Of a stretch of DNA of 64,000 bases, positions 35,909 through 48,707 are shown in pieces. The notes beneath the pieces are model-generated. The model did not search any database, was not told where the DNA came from, and saw only the letters and a program-made list of their open reading frames with translations. The DNA is from Elymus sibiricus (Eukaryota; Streptophyta; Magnoliopsida; Poales; Poaceae), in assembly GCA_039707655.1 (NCBI GenBank), contig CM077664.1, positions 24,168,781 to 24,232,780 of the forward strand, read 5' to 3'. Within the stretch, counting starts at the first letter, position 1. Each line of letters starts with the position of its first letter. A program made the position numbers and the translations under genes.

Positions 35909-36211
35909 CCTAGATCGAGGCCACCTACACCAACATCATGGCGGCCTCCTCAGTCCAGATCGTGATGGCCACTTCCCCACGAGATTGAGAGCGGGAGTTG
36001 GAGATGGAGGAGGCGGAGAGCTCATATTCACAGAGATGATCTTTTGTTCGTGAACTACTTGTAAACTACCTTCATGTGACTTGTATGATTCTTATGAACT
36101 TACTATGTTGGTACGAAGATTGTTATGTGACCTATGTTTAATTATTTTGATTCTTTATGATCATACTCGATATGTTTATTAACTTTCAGTCTCAGGGTGG
36201 TCGTCAGACAA

Positions 36212-36880
36212 AAGCTTAATGTCAAAGACAACCATTCTCCATTCTTCAGAACAATGGAAGAAGAGAACCATTCAGAACCCGTCGGGTTTTGAGTTCTTCA
36301 TAATCCTACTCCAAAATTTCTTGAAGATAGATGCAGCGAAATGAACAGATTTAACAACAGACCAAGGGCTTTTCATAACAACAGTAGCCTTGGTCCGCTA
36401 TTGGATGTTTTATTTCCCTTCATCTATATTCGTGGAATTTCGAAGAAGGATTACGAAGAACTCAAAGCCTGACAAGTTTTGAATGACTGTCTTTTCTTTC
36501 ATGACAGAAAAATCACGGTGTGCCAGGAATGCAGAATGTTTTACTTTGACATTAAGCTTCTTTAGAGGAGGGGGGGGGGGGGGTGTTCTTCTCGGCATTA
36601 GCCACTTGAGAGATTTGTGTTGTTAAAGGGAAAACATTTTCCTTTGCTAACACAGTGGTTTAGCTACGATGGAAGAAGAGAACCATTCAGAACTTGTCGG
36701 TCTTTCATTTCCCTTCATCTATCTTCGAGGATTTACTAGTACGATCGTGAAAACTCAAAGCTGACAAGTTAAGAATGGTTTTCTCTTGTTCCATGTCCCC
36801 TCGCAATAAACCCTTGTGTGGTAGGAATGTAAAATGTTTGACTTCGATATTAAGTTTCTATAGGGGTCGCAACAAAATTA
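36212..36880. mobile_element. Fold-back repeat, two copies
   Basis: The first copy (about 36230-36575) has inverted arms: TTCATAATCCTACTCCAAAA in the left arm pairs with the reverse of the right arm, TTCGTAATCCTTCTTCGAAA, and both continue towards ATAGATG. A second, internally deleted copy lies at 36662-36866 (shared ATGGAAGAAGAGAACCATTC and a GGAATGTAAAATGTTTGACT-type phrase). Two MITE copies in tandem separate the two parts of the flanking pseudogene. A G-run lies at about 36572. Confidence 0.55.
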
Positions 36881-36931
36881 TTCCCTGTTGTTGGATACTT
36901 ATGTTATGTTTGTGACACACTTTTTGTTAAT

Positions 36932-37352
36932 GAACTGAAGGGTGCTAGCACCGAACTCTTGGCCATCACGTCGCCCGATGCCATCGCTCCCGTTAGGGTC
37001 GACTCCCTGACAGAGGATGAGGTGGACCGTGTGGCACAGGTCGTGGTTGTGCGCGCCAGTGAGCCGTACTTGGCGGCACTCGTTCAGGCAAACCCATAGC
37101 TCCTCATTGAGAACCACGCGATCTACGAGTCCATCAAGGATGAGCGTAAGGCCAATGGCGTCCGCCAAATCATGGCCCGCCTCTGTGCTGAGTAGCAGAT
37201 GTTTTTTGATGAGCTAGACAAGAAAGAAGCGGTGCCTAAGGAGAGCGATGGCCCAGTGCCATTGAGTACGATGGCTGCTCCACTGCAAGGGGAGATTCCC
37301 ACCTGCTCTGACTCCACGATGGCCGTGTTCACCGACTACAACTCGGAGTAGA
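36932..37352 (+). pseudogene. Unknown protein pseudogene with two TAG stops
   Basis: A single frame of about 140 codons with clear protein-like composition (VDSLTEDEVDRVAQVVVVRA, ENHAIYESIKDERKANGVR, MFFDELDKKEAVPKESDG) ends at a TAG at 37350. It is interrupted only by TAG at two places (after QANP and after RLCAE) where CAG would fit, a C-to-T change as expected from cytosine deamination. I do not recognise the family. The 5' part may be at 35750. Confidence 0.5.
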
Positions 37353-37984
37353 GCTCCATTCCTGGAGTAGTATAGCTAGATAGTTTGACATCGATGTACG
37401 TAGGGGTGTAGTCATGTAGTTGGTGATGTCGATCGGGTACAACTTCTGATGCTTTTGGGTATATGAATCTTGAATGCTTATGTGGCTTATGTTCCATGCA
37501 TGTGTTTTCGCACCCTGTGTTGTTTGTTGAAATCTTCTTATTCTTCCTTTGTAAATGAAGTGATATGTGGTGTACTCAGGTAGAGGATGACGAGTCATGG
37601 CAAGCATACCATGAACAAGTGATTGGTTACATACACAGTTGCTACAAACGTTTTAATACTTGGGAGGAGAAAGAGGAAGATTACTCCAGCATGTGCTGCA
37701 AGAAAAGAGGAATCATGAAATAGGCAAGGGTGCAGGTCAGGTCAGGTTGAGTGGGCTAAAGAACTTAATAATTTTTGTCCATTTCACCCTTATTGTGGTG
37801 TTGCTTTTATCATCTGATCATATTTAACATGTATTGGTCACACCAGGGTTTAGTGACTACTTGTGATTTGTTATGATGGTTGTGTGGACCATGTATGATG
37901 CTTTTGTGAGCTTGATGGAATTGTAAGTGATTTGACAATGATATAATTGCTACATATGTGTTTTATTCCAGGGCTAATTGAAAA
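37353..37984. other. Gene-free stretch
   Basis: No gene, repeat array or terminal repeat seen. Sequence of mixed composition leading into the CTCGGCAAAG-rich zone. Confidence 0.4.
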
Positions 37985-38790
37985 ACAAATTTTAAAAAAT
38001 AGTTAACGGTGGCTTTGCCGAGTGCTGTACTTGGCCAAAAAAAAAAACTTTGCCGACCTCCATGCTCGACAAAGGTGCCACGCGTCGCCCTCTGGTTACT
38101 CTGTAGTGGCTTGGCCAAGAGAAAAATGGAAGATCTCGGCAAAGAAGGGGCACTAGGATTTTGCTATAGAAGAGGGCACCGAGCGTTGGCTCTCGGCAAA
38201 CACGAGAATAGGACAAAGATCATTTTGTCAAAATCCGCGGGAAGCAACTCGTCAATCATTGAGCGCACGGCATACCAGTGTGGACACGTGTCGTCCTCTT
38301 GGGCCTAGGACTTTGTCGAGTACCAGCCATAAAATCTCGGAAAAACCATGGATCTCGGCGAGTGTTCTAGGTAAGCTCTCGGTGAAGTGGTATTCTCAGC
38401 CAACCTGCCAGGACACATGTAGGCCACGGGTGTGTTTAGATTTACCGAGATCCGCCCAGCGGCTCTCGGCAAAGCCACATGCCATGTGGCAAGCATCCTT
38501 TCCGTTCGTCCCGTCAAGTGCCTTTTTTCTGCCGAGTCCCATGTTTAGATCACGGCAACGTGGATGGTTCTCGGCAACGTGGCCTTTGCCTGAAGGGTGT
38601 GGGCCGAGTACTGAATTCGGCGAACTCTCTACTGAGTTCAAACCGGCTTTTGCCAAGTTTTCTAGGCACAAGAGAAATATAAAAATTAAAATAGTGTTTG
38701 TACCTAGGAGCGTTGGTGGAGCGCTTCAGTGCGCTGGATGCCGAAGTCCGCAAGTCGTTGGGTTTGCCAAGATGAGGCAAACCCAGGAAC
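37985..38790. mobile_element. Old CACTA subterminal fragment (TTTGCCGAG type)
   Basis: Many copies of CTCGGCAAAG, TTTGCCGAG and degenerate forms in both orientations. This word is the subterminal repeat of a widespread grass CACTA group whose ends read CACTACAAGAAA. No intact terminus is present, so only a diverged fragment remains. Open frames across it are chance. Confidence 0.6.
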
Positions 38791-39194
38791 CTGCTGCTGT
38801 CAAGAACTGAACCCAGCTATATAGTCTCTCGTTTGACCAGATGTTTTGGTCAACGTAATCCCTCATTGGTACGTTTTGCAAAATATATACTTAAATTTCT
38901 TGGGGAATAAAGGTTGTATATATGGCAATATATTATCTCTTGTTGCTGTGTCTGTCAGATATCTCATGTATGTAATATCATATATACCCAGTGTCTGGCA
39001 GTAAGGAAGATGGAATGTTCTTTGGTTATAGTATCTTTTTTTCTATCCGAGATTTTCTTCTCACGGAGAGAATTTCTAAAACGAGAGCACATCCATATTC
39101 GTTGGAAATGACTGCGAGTGCCCTCACATTGACAAGTCACATATGAAGTCGTTGAAGAAAACAACTTCCACAGTAACTTGCACACAATTTGGTA

Positions 39195-39279
39195 CTCCCT
39201 CTATCAAAATATAAAACGTTTCTTGACATTGTTGACACTGTCAGTGTAAAAAACCGTCTTAATTTTGATACGGAGGGAG
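39195..39279. mobile_element. Stowaway MITE, 85 bp
   Basis: TA on both sides; CTCCCTCTATCAAAATATAA at the left and the complement of CTCCCTCCGTATCAAAATTA at the right. This is the standard Triticeae Stowaway end. The 400 bp before it (38791-39194) holds nothing I can identify. Confidence 0.9.
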
Positions 39280-39723
39280 TAGTTCAGAGCTTGACACAAG
39301 ACGCGCGCTTCAATAACTGCTCGACAGTTGCCATACCAACCTCAACATAAGAAGTCGACAGAAGGAGCCAAAGAATGATTATGCTGAGTGTGGTGTCGTC
39401 CCCTCCAAATGACATCTTAGCTCCAGTGAATCGTATGAGGAGAGGGTGTTTTGTATCTATTACCTAGTGTAGACCTAGCTTATTCCAAGGAGAACAGATA
39501 AGATAACACGGAACCCACACGCACGCGTAATCAGATCTTCATGGAATCGGAAGGGTTTTGAATTGGAAAACTTTGAATCAATACGTACATTTGGTCACAT
39601 GAAACAGACAGATACTCACTAGTACAGTAGTACAAATTGTCATTGAACAGCAAATAGAACGTGTCTTATTCGACGTAACTAACATACATGCTATGCAAAC
39701 TTAAACCCGACCAGGAAACCAAC

Positions 39724-42700
39724 CTACAGCTTACGGGACCTATGCAGTATGAGAAGGCGCTCTGCAACATCTGTCATTGATGGTCTTTGATCTACATCAA
39801 GAATAAGACACTCCATAGCAATCTTTGCTAGCTTGTCAAGAATTTCGAAATTGCCTGTTGTTGCAATTTCTGGATCAAACAACTTCAGCGCTGTCTCCCC
39901 TCTTTGGTGACACTCTTGGAAGCTGCCCACTAGGCTATTATTGTCAGAGTGAGTGGCCTTCTTCCTGCTAATGAGTTCTAAGATGACAACCCCAAAACTA
40001 TAGACATCACTTCTGTCGGTCAATCGGCCTGTCTTTAGGTATACTGGATCCATATAAGTCATGTCACCTATGATGTTTGCAGTTTGTTCCTTGTCTTTTG
40101 CAATCAGCCTTGATATGCCAAAATCTGAGATCTTCGGCGTAAATTTTTCATCCAAGAGAATGTTTGCTGGTTTAACATCACCATGCAAGATTGTGGTGTG
40201 GGTTTGTGAGTGCATATAAGATAGACCATGTGCTGATTCTTGAAGAATACTTAAACGTACATCCAAGTTGAGAAGCTTGCTTTTATCCTTGTGAAGAATG
40301 TCTTCCAAGCTTCCATTGGAGATGAATTCGTACACTAGCATGGGGGTATCCACTTCTAGGCAACAACCTCTAAGCCTTACAATGTTCTTATGGATGACTT
40401 GAGACTGGATAATGACTTCATTTGGAAATTGCTTGTTCTCTAGCGCATTATCACCAATTGGTTTCTTTATTGCGACTAGAACTCCATCAACATCACCCTT
40501 GTAAACTTCACCAAAGGCACCTTTACCAATTAAATTGTGTCTCCTTAAAATTGGTTTGAGCTCCTCCATTTTGAAAATCTTAATACTTGTAGCATCCTTT
40601 AATGTAAGACCACCATTCTTTCGGAAAAAGTCCCTGGCCTCCCGCCTCTCTTTGCGAAGTACATAAATGAATGACAAGAGTGCCAAGACGAGAATGCCAC
40701 TTATTGCACCTACACGGGAAAAGAATAAAACCTTAACTATGTAATAATAAATATGATTTATTGTTTATTAGTTTGCCATAAAAGATATAAACTTAATTTT
40801 GGACTTTATGCACCGCTTTAAAAAGCCACAAATATTTGAAAATATAGCAATACAATGGGAAATTGAATTAAATTGTGTATGTGTCGATGGAAGACGAATA
40901 CTTCTATCCAAGATAGTCAACAAGGGCCAAGGTGGTCAACAAAAGTCCAGATCAGTCAAGAAAACCCAAAGTGGCCAGCAAAGGCCCAAGAAAATTGTCT
41001 TGGTCAACAAGTCAAAAGAGAATGCAAGAATCAAATATGCCAAATATAAATGAGGCACAACTAATCAAATACCCATCAATGCATGGATGAAGGGAAGTGG
41101 TGAAGCATAGACTATGGACACCCTCACATTTGAGTTAGTCTTCATGGGCTAATGGATTTAGACTTATCATTCTATCCCTCATACCTACCAACACTATGGG
41201 TAGCCTTGGTCATTTGACAAGATACCCACCATATATAAAGCACCCGTGTATGTACTCTCATTTGCTCTCATCTAAACAAACTTAAGGGGAGGGAAATAGT
41301 GCTCTTCAACCTATTTTGGACTACTCATAGTGAGAGTAACATAGGTAGTAACATGCATGTCACATAGGTAAAAAAAGATGATGTGGTAAGTAATTAAAAA
41401 GAAGACAGGCAGATGGAGTAACATAATATGTTACCATCAAATAGCATTTTCCAATGAAAAATCACACTAAAGTAATAAATGAAGGTCTCTATGTTATCAC
41501 ACATATGACACTACCCACTAGGAAAGTAGTAGCATAGACTAGTAACATATGCATATTACTAGTCTAAGTTACTCACTAGTATGACCAATCTTGTAGCACC
41601 TAAGTCATCCTAGGGTCGAGTATGAGGACTCGCATTACGACTTAAACTAACCTCAGCTAGAAGTTTGGGAGAGGGCCCCGAGGAGTCAGGTTAGGGCTCA
41701 AAGTTTGAATTTTTTTTCACAAAGATACGCTCTATGCCACTCGAAGGGTATCACACCGCTTTCGAAACTGATGTTAAATCGTCCGAAATCTTGAAAAGTG
41801 TTATACATGAAACTTTTTTGGCCAATCCATATCTTTTCAACGGTGTATCTTACACATTGTTCTTACAAATGATTTAAAAAATGTGTCGATAAAATAGTAG
41901 CAAACGCTAATTTTTAAAAACTTTCACTACTACCATTTGGTATCTTCATGCTGCAGTTCATAACTAGTTGACGAATACATCCTATCACCCGGTGGTATTT
42001 ACCCTCACGTCTCATACTGTCATGTGGTAGTATATGTACTACTTTATTATTCTAAGTATGTTTATATACTATATCTTAGATTGTTCAAAGCGAGCTATAC
42101 GAACAATTTGCATGTGAGTCCCTAGTTTTTAGGATTTTTTGAAAATCATTTATACTTGTATGTATACAAGAATATACTAAAAATAGTACACACTACCTAA
42201 AAAGCGATATATATATATATATATATGACCAAAATATTTTTATATACTACATACTATTGGTTTTGATAGACAATACATACAACATACAAAACTCACGTGA
42301 GGTTAACTACCACCAGGTGATAGGAAAAATTTGTCCTATATATATATACGACAAACGTTTCCTACTAACTGGTGTAGTTACTCCCACTTGTGTTTCGTAT
42401 GTTCTAGGTAGTTCTATCATACCGGAGTGTATGTACACGTACTATGTAGTGCATAAGAAAATTTTGATAGTATATATATACCGTTATTAGGTAGTACGTA
42501 CTATTTGCTCAACATACTCTTTTTTACATAGAAATATAAAGGTAGTTTCTAAATATATATAAAAACATGGACTCACTATCATTTTTTTTCACATAGCTCA
42601 CTTTGGAAAATCTTTGATATAGGACAAAATTTTCATACAATCAGGTGTACGTAGTATATAAGAATATTTTGGTATATATAGAGAGAGAGACTTTCTGTTC

Positions 42701-44226
42701 ATCATCAGGTGGTTGAATTTTCGTTGAATTTATGTCACTTCACCTATAGTCTCGAACTATACAAACAGTTTGTGTATGTATTTCGAGGCGACGGAGAGAG
42801 ATCAATTTATACAATTTAATTAGTAAAAGCACTGGAATTAATACATGCGTGTGTAGTAGGGGTATGATGTTAATTACCTATGGAAATCTGTGCTGCAAGT
42901 GGGAACTTTTGAGTACATCGTTCGGTTCTTGGGTCATGGCTCCGATAACCAGCAGGACATTCGCATTCGTACGATCCTTGGGTGTCCGTGCAGAGACCGT
43001 AGCAACGATACTGTGCCGGATTTGCACATTCATCTATATCTGTGTTCCACAAATTCACAAAATGAACGTTAATGAGGACATTTTAATCAATAAAGGAATA
43101 TTTTTGTATGTTTTCTGCTGAGGCTGTTTCGAAAAAAGTGCAATTTCAACCAGGCAGGGATAAATACAAATTGCAATTTGCACTAAAAATTGAGATTGTT
43201 CTCGATCAACGCTACTAGGAATCGCCATTCTTGGATGCCCGAAACCCCAAACAAAATCATAGCGGCACTAATTAAGCACGAAATCTTACTGGTGCATCCG
43301 TCCACAATGTAAGCGTCGCCCTGATAGCCGTCAGAGCACCTGCAGTTGTAGCCAGGCCCATTGGTGGAGTCGAGGCAGTCGCTGTGAGTGCTGACACAGG
43401 CGTACTCGCTGGTCCTGGCCGCTTGCTTGCATGACAGTATGTCGCCGGAGATGGAGCCGTTGCCGCGAATGGCCCAGTCCAGCCACACCGGCGAGGTCCG
43501 GTTTGTGTCCATCTTGAGGTCGGACCGGCGGAAGGTGTAGTTGTTCCTGTCGACGAGGAAGGCATAGTCGCAGGGGCTGTAGTCCATCATGCTGGAGTGG
43601 TCGTAGGCGTTGAACTTGAAGTAGTTGTGGGTGAGCCCCGGCGGGATGTCGACGTGGCAGCAGCCGACGCCGGCGCAGAGGCCGTCCTGCGCGCTGGCCG
43701 AGTTGTTGCAGTAAGACATGCACCCGGTGTAGTAGGCGTGAGAGGCGGAGCCGCCGTCAGTTTTCATGCTGGCGGTGTAGCCCATGGTGTCGCAGCCGAT
43801 GACGACGAGCATGTTGTGCGTGTTGGAGATGCGGTACACGCCGTCCTTGTTCATCGTCGTCTCCCCGTAGCTGGAGTCCGCGGCTTCAGTTGGGCTGGAG
43901 GCGTTGTAGCACTTCCACCCGATGGGGAGCATCACCAGCGACACGTCTGGATGGATCGACAGGTGCTTCACCCGAAGGGACGAGCCGGCGAGCACCGGGC
44001 CGTCCTTGGTGCACTCGATCTCGAACCCCTTGCGGAAGCAACCAGTACCGATGCCGAAAGGGTAGGGGATGTCCACGCCGCCGCAGCTCGGCCGACACCC
44101 ACGAGTCGTCGTCGTGCTGGTAGCTGCCGCTGCCGCTGCTGCTCCTGGCGCAAGGAGCAGCAGCATGGTCGTCAGTGCCATCCACATTTGCTGCATGCTG
44201 ACCGGCCGAATGTTGGTTTCCGGCAA
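39724..44226 (-). CDS. Wall-associated receptor-like kinase (WAK/WAKL)
   Basis: Exons 44226-43290, 43039-42878 and 40709-39724 join in phase at GT-AG sites into 694 residues. Signal peptide in residues 1-35 (start possibly at Met11); galacturonan-binding GUB_WAK domain (GCRPSCGGVDIPYPFGIG); EGF-like repeat at the end of exon 1 (YNCRCSDGYQGDAY); calcium-binding EGF in exon 2 (IDECANPAQYRC); membrane segment about 368-385; Ser/Thr kinase to the end. Kinase motifs: glycine loop GKGAFGEVYKG (428), Lys448, Glu464, HGDVKPAN (Asp544), DFG (Asp562). WAKs sit in the plasma membrane, bind pectin and signal in development and defence. HGD makes it a non-RD kinase, often seen in immune receptors. Odd: the APE-like motif reads DPV at 587-589 in place of DPE. 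Intron 2 (2.2 kb) holds MITEs. Confidence 0.88.
41317..41590. mobile_element. Tourist-like MITE in WAK intron 2
   Basis: The left arm TTGGACTACTCATAGTGAGA and the reverse of the right arm, TTGGTCATACTAGTGAGTAA, are imperfect inverted repeats that both continue to TAGTAACAT. The interior is AT-rich. The exact TSD is uncertain. Confidence 0.6.
41690..41905. repeat. Diverged copy of the 9930-10620 unit
   Basis: Contains ATGAAACTTTTTTGGCCAAT, TATCTTTTCAACGGTGTATC and the AAATCGTCCGAAATCTTGA phrase in the same order and spacing as each unit of the tandem array at 9930-10620. A single old copy. Confidence 0.5.
41981..42324. mobile_element. Inverted-repeat MITE, 344 bp, WAK intron 2
   Basis: The ends CCTATCACCCGGTGGTA and, reversed, CCTATCACCTGGTGGTA start a 31-bp inverted repeat with only three mismatches, continuing to CCTCACGT. 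The interior is AT-rich with a TA microsatellite. Related ATCAGGTG words lie at 42643 and 42705. Confidence 0.75.
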
Positions 44227-46339
44227 AGTAGCGAGTTTTGTATAAGCCCATCGCTAGCGCAACAAAATTTAATAATGTAACCAACATACGGCCGGCCGGG
44301 TCAGCAACAGACGTGGTCATCAATGATTGTGGCGCAAGTTGCACCTTCATCAAGGGGTGCGACGACTATCTAGACCATCCACAAATCACAAATTTCCTTG
44401 ATATATCCCATCAAATAGGATAAGGTAGCCTTTATACCGTACATGACACAAGCATGTTCGTCATGATGATGCGTACACACTTTTAACTGCTCAATTATTG
44501 CAGTTGTTGTCTAGTAGTAGTACGTATAATATACAACTTGCATTTTCAAATGACTTGCACTCCTCCTTGACCTCAATTGCAACCCAGACAAATTAGGCAG
44601 GACTCTCTCTCGTAGAGGAATCAGATTCCATTGATGTCTCTCGTAGAGGAATCAGATTCCATTGATGTCATGTTTAATCCCGTTTAAACCCACTAATAAT
44701 CTAACAGTTCAAAAATTTGTTTTTTCTTGGGGGGAAAGTGAACTTTGGAGCTAGCTAAAGCTAACTAAATGGGACTTGCGGACGCCGTTTATTTGCCATT
44801 TACATCCCTAGATTCCAATCGGATCAACCTTCCTGTCGTGTTGGAGTAGTTACTAAATCTTCGGGCAAAGGTAGTTTTTGCCTTGACCTTGTCGATTCAG
44901 GACGCCTGATTCTTCTATTCTGCTCCTTGTCTTGACCGTATACGAACTTGGATCGAGATGGCTAAAACATCAAATTTGTACAGACAAACAATTCTTGTGT
45001 TAATCACTTTTTCATCAGAGACCGTCTTGACGACCCTACGAACCCATCTTCAACTTCAGTCGGAATCCGTCAGGCAGCAAGATGGGCTGTTTGGTGCTTG
45101 TCGCGACTTTGTATGTCGCATAATGACTGGGATTGTGATGACTCCAAAAACAAAGTTGTACATCTCGATGATGCGCACAACTTCCGTGTTGAGCACTTTT
45201 CCATCTGAGGCCATCTAGATGACTTTACGGACCCATCTTCAGCTTCTATTCAGATTACCTGACTGATGGTTCACTCGGATTCAAGGCCTCTTATATTACC
45301 CGACTGATGGTTCACTCGGATTCCATGCACTCGGATTACCCGACTGGTCATTCAGTCGGATTTGATCATTGCCAGTCAGTTTTGACCATCACCCGTTGGT
45401 TTTGACCATCATTAGCTGGATTTTGAGTATCATCAGTCAGATTTATCCGACAGGATTTTCCCATCCCGTGTTTCTAACATTCTTTCTGCTCTACAGATTT
45501 CATACTCCCTCGGATGGAGATGATCCAAAATGGAAAGTTGTTCATTTTGACGAGACAAAGAATTTTTATGTTGACAGCTTCTTCATTTGTGGCCATCTTA
45601 ATTACGTTTTATACCATGAAATAATCTCACGTCAACATGCACATATGTGAACTCGTCATACCTTCCACAACCAAACTCTGTTTTGGACCACCTTTATATC
45701 CATTTTAATCTTCTCAAATAGGGCTATTCAAAGGCGAACTCCAAACTTAAATTTGAACTCATATTGTCATGGTTTCAAGCTACTCTTTGCATAGCAACTG
45801 GCCTGTCGACTGGAACATGGAGCACGCTGAATCGGTGAGCCACTTGCCGATTGGGACATGGCAACTCGTATCACCTTGGGAGAGCTACCATTGGTCACAA
45901 TAGACCCCGTGTATGCCCTGCTCCATAGTGCCTATATGCCTCCTAGCTGCTTCTCCATGTCTTGAGCGTCTTTCTTGAGTGCGCCTCACCCGGGTCCTCT
46001 GTTATGGCAGGAATGCTTCCCTTGGCAGGAGGTTCGCCAAAAACGAGTGCGAACACCTTCAATGTCAACACAAGTATGGGTTTGGCCTCACTGCAGCAAT
46101 GTCTCTCCCTACATCCATCCTCTATTAAATTATCACTTATGATATAATTCAAATTGTTTAATTGAGATGCCTTTCAAAAAGAAAAGAAAGTACTCTAAGC
46201 TTTGTGTCAATGTTACAATTATTGCAGCAAACTCATCCAAGAGTAATCTTTAACATAAAAAGTTCAACAAGATCAAGACTTGTTTTTGAGTTGGAACAAG
46301 CTCAATACTTTTGTTGCTTACGAATTGAAAGAAACAATA
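44227..46339. other. Upstream region of the WAK gene with small repeats
   Basis: No gene supported. There is a 34-bp perfect tandem duplication (CTCTCGTAGAGGAATCAG, about 44604-44671). Three diverged copies of a block containing AAGTTGTWCATYTYGAYGA and TCWTCTGTGGCCATCT-like words lie at about 44975, 45150 and 45535, and several CCCGACTGATGGTTCACTCG copies at 45250-45350. It is probably part of an old repeat. Confidence 0.5.
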
Positions 46340-46984
46340 ACATATTAAAAATTTCCCGAGTACTCAGGCAATGGATTGTGGCCGGGTTTATCAGGGAAAA
46401 AGATGAGAGCAAAACATTGGAGGTACTGAGCATGTGAACCAAAGCCTATTACAGGTAGTGTTAAGGAATTATGTCGGACGACTGAAACGGTGTCGGACGC
46501 ATGATGTCAAACGCCTTCTTGCCCTCAACAAAGCCAAGGTGGAATGCTTTGGTAAAGTTTATAATGGCTCTGGTATTGGGGCATTCTCTGTAGAGGGTGC
46601 ACGTCGTATGTCGGTCCAGGGTGAAAACCTTGAACAATTGAGCCGATCTGGTGCAATACAGCTCCGTTCGCTCCAAGTTTTTGATAGGTATATCAATGTT
46701 GATTCGCTGAAGCATATCCTAACATCTTCGAATCTGTTGTCGACGTTGGATCTACAAGGTACTCATATCAAAATGTTGCCCAATGAAGTATTCAACTTGT
46801 TTAATCTGTGCTATTTGGGCCTTAGAGATAACGATTTCGAAAGCCTGCCTGAAGCAGTGGAAGGTTACAAAATTTGGAAGTCTTGGATGCTTTGCATTCT
46901 AAGCTGACGTATTTGCCAAACAGTGTTGTCGAACTTCAGAAGTTGAGATACATGTATACGTCTACTTCCTCCACTAGAAAATGA
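46340..46984 (+). pseudogene. NLR fragment: end of NB-ARC and first LRRs
   Basis: Reads RVLRQWIVAGFIREKDESKT (the winged-helix part of NB-ARC), then in another frame LLQVVLRNYVGRLKRCRTHD, where CRTHDV stands for the usual CRMHDV (MHD motif), then VYNGSGIGAFSVEGARRMSV and leucine-rich repeats (LLSTLDLQGTHIKMLP). After PEAV one G is lost, and the frame shifts to GRLQNLEVLDALHSKLTYLP and LQKLRYMY, ending with a stop at 46982. An internal deletion precedes LLQVV. There is no N-terminus or P-loop. Dead remnant of a grass immune receptor. Confidence 0.8.
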
Positions 46985-47509
46985 CGCTGGAGATGGAGTC
47001 AAAGGTATTATGTCGCATAGGATCTGGTGTGACATGTCCAATGATTTGAAAGGTGTATTACAAGAACACTCCAAAGGAGGAAAGCACGACAAAAATGGCT
47101 AGTGCAAATAGAAGGAGAAGAAGAAGAAAAACGGTTGCTTGTTTTACTGAATGGAAACCGAACGAAAACCTAAACAATGGCAAGCCACACATAGCTATAC
47201 TAGGTCTAAAACACACAGGATATACAAGACATTGGTAAAGCCAACAACAGACGACACACACAGTTGGAAGCTCGAGCGTCCGATGATACCAGAGTACGCA
47301 CTGAAACTAACGCATCAATCCGGTCTGCCATGAGCATACTTGCCAACCTCATTGACAATGGAGAGGGAGGACATGCCCGAAGGGAGGCGGACATATGATG
47401 CTTCAGTCCCACGAGAAACAACCAATGTGTCTCATCTAATGCTCGTCACATGTGAAGAATGCTCTGGCTACCCTCCAGCGCCGGCACCACACGATCCCCT
47501 GTCGACCAC
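46985..47509 (-). other. Possible LINE 3' part, left of CACTA insertion
   Basis: On the minus strand the segment 47230-47085 has the look of a Triticeae LINE 3' end (TTTAGGTTTTCGTTCGGTTT, then TTTTTCTTCTTCTTCTCC). The same unit seems to continue after the CACTA element, at 62369, since the element has a 3-bp TSD and clean ends. No reverse transcriptase is visible, so the class is tentative. Confidence 0.35.
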
Positions 47510-47745
47510 CACTAGTAGAAAACAGGGCATCAGTCCCGGTTCCAGAGGGCCTGTAGTCCCGGTTCTGCAACCGGGACAGAACAATCGGGACTAAAGGCCC
47601 CCACTTTTAGTCCCGGTTGGGTTACGAACCGGGACTAAAGGAGCTCCACGTGGCCGCTGTGGGCGTCCAGGTAGGAGGACCTCTAGTCCCGGTTGGTAAC
47701 ACCAACCGGGACTAGAAGGCAGCCACGCGTCAGCACCTGACAGGC
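47510..47745. repeat. Left subterminal palindromes of element B
   Basis: Directly inside the terminus, AGTCCCGGTT and its complement occur about eight times, partly as hairpins such as TCCCGGTTGGTAACACCAAC followed by the complement. CACTA transposases and accessory proteins bind such repeats. Confidence 0.8.
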
Positions 47746-48086
47746 GCTGGGGTTTTTTTTTTGAAAGGAGGGGTTTAGGGGTTTTGGAGGCTTTAGGGGT
47801 TTCATATTGTGTTTCCCCTTTTCTTTTTGTGTTTACCATTCAATTATTTTACATTTAGGGTTTTCATTTTTATTTTATGCTTTTCATTCAACTCGACGCT
47901 AGCTACTACATATAGCAATGAAGGAACCATTACACAACATCGTCATGATCAATATATAGAGAGAAGTGACCTCTGTTTCTCCGTGCTTGGTCGAATAACA
48001 AGTTTTCGTATATCTATTCGACGCTACTACATATAGTACACGTTCATGCATATATACAATATAACATCTCTTACGATCCCTAATAT

Positions 48087-48647
48087 CTAATTACCACAAT
48101 CGCTTTGCAAATCCCGATGGTATTCTCCGTCTGTAGGTATGACATGCTCAACAAAGAATCCCGCCAATTGCTCTTGAATTGCTCGTATGCGATCAGTTGG
48201 TAGTAGTTCGTCCCGCTTCCGCCAGATCTAATTTAAAGAAGGGGGTCAATATATATATATATATATATATATAGGACTACTTTTCTGTACTCCTGGGTGT
48301 ATGTACTCCCATCCTTAATATACCTTGTATACGCATTGATTATACCTCTTTATCATTCTCAATATACTTCATTAAATATTCTAAGATACCTCAATACAAG
48401 TTTTGTTGAAAAAATATCACTTGCGACGTACTTTTTGTAATATACCTTTTTCACATATAAACAAATCAGCATATACGTACACCTTTAAAAATATGTAGAC
48501 TCACATGAATTTTTTCATGAAACTCATTTTGAGGTATCTAGTAATTATTAGTGAAGTATATTAAAAATAATAATGAGGTATAAAACATTCATTTATGTGG
48601 TATATGAGGAGCGAGAGTACGTACTCTCAAGAGTACAGAGCCATTTT

Positions 48648-48707
<60 letters not shown>

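Noticed and set aside
43597..44280. 227-codon frame antisense to WAK exon 1
   Set aside because: It is the complement of a GC-biased, well-supported coding exon and has no domain of its own.
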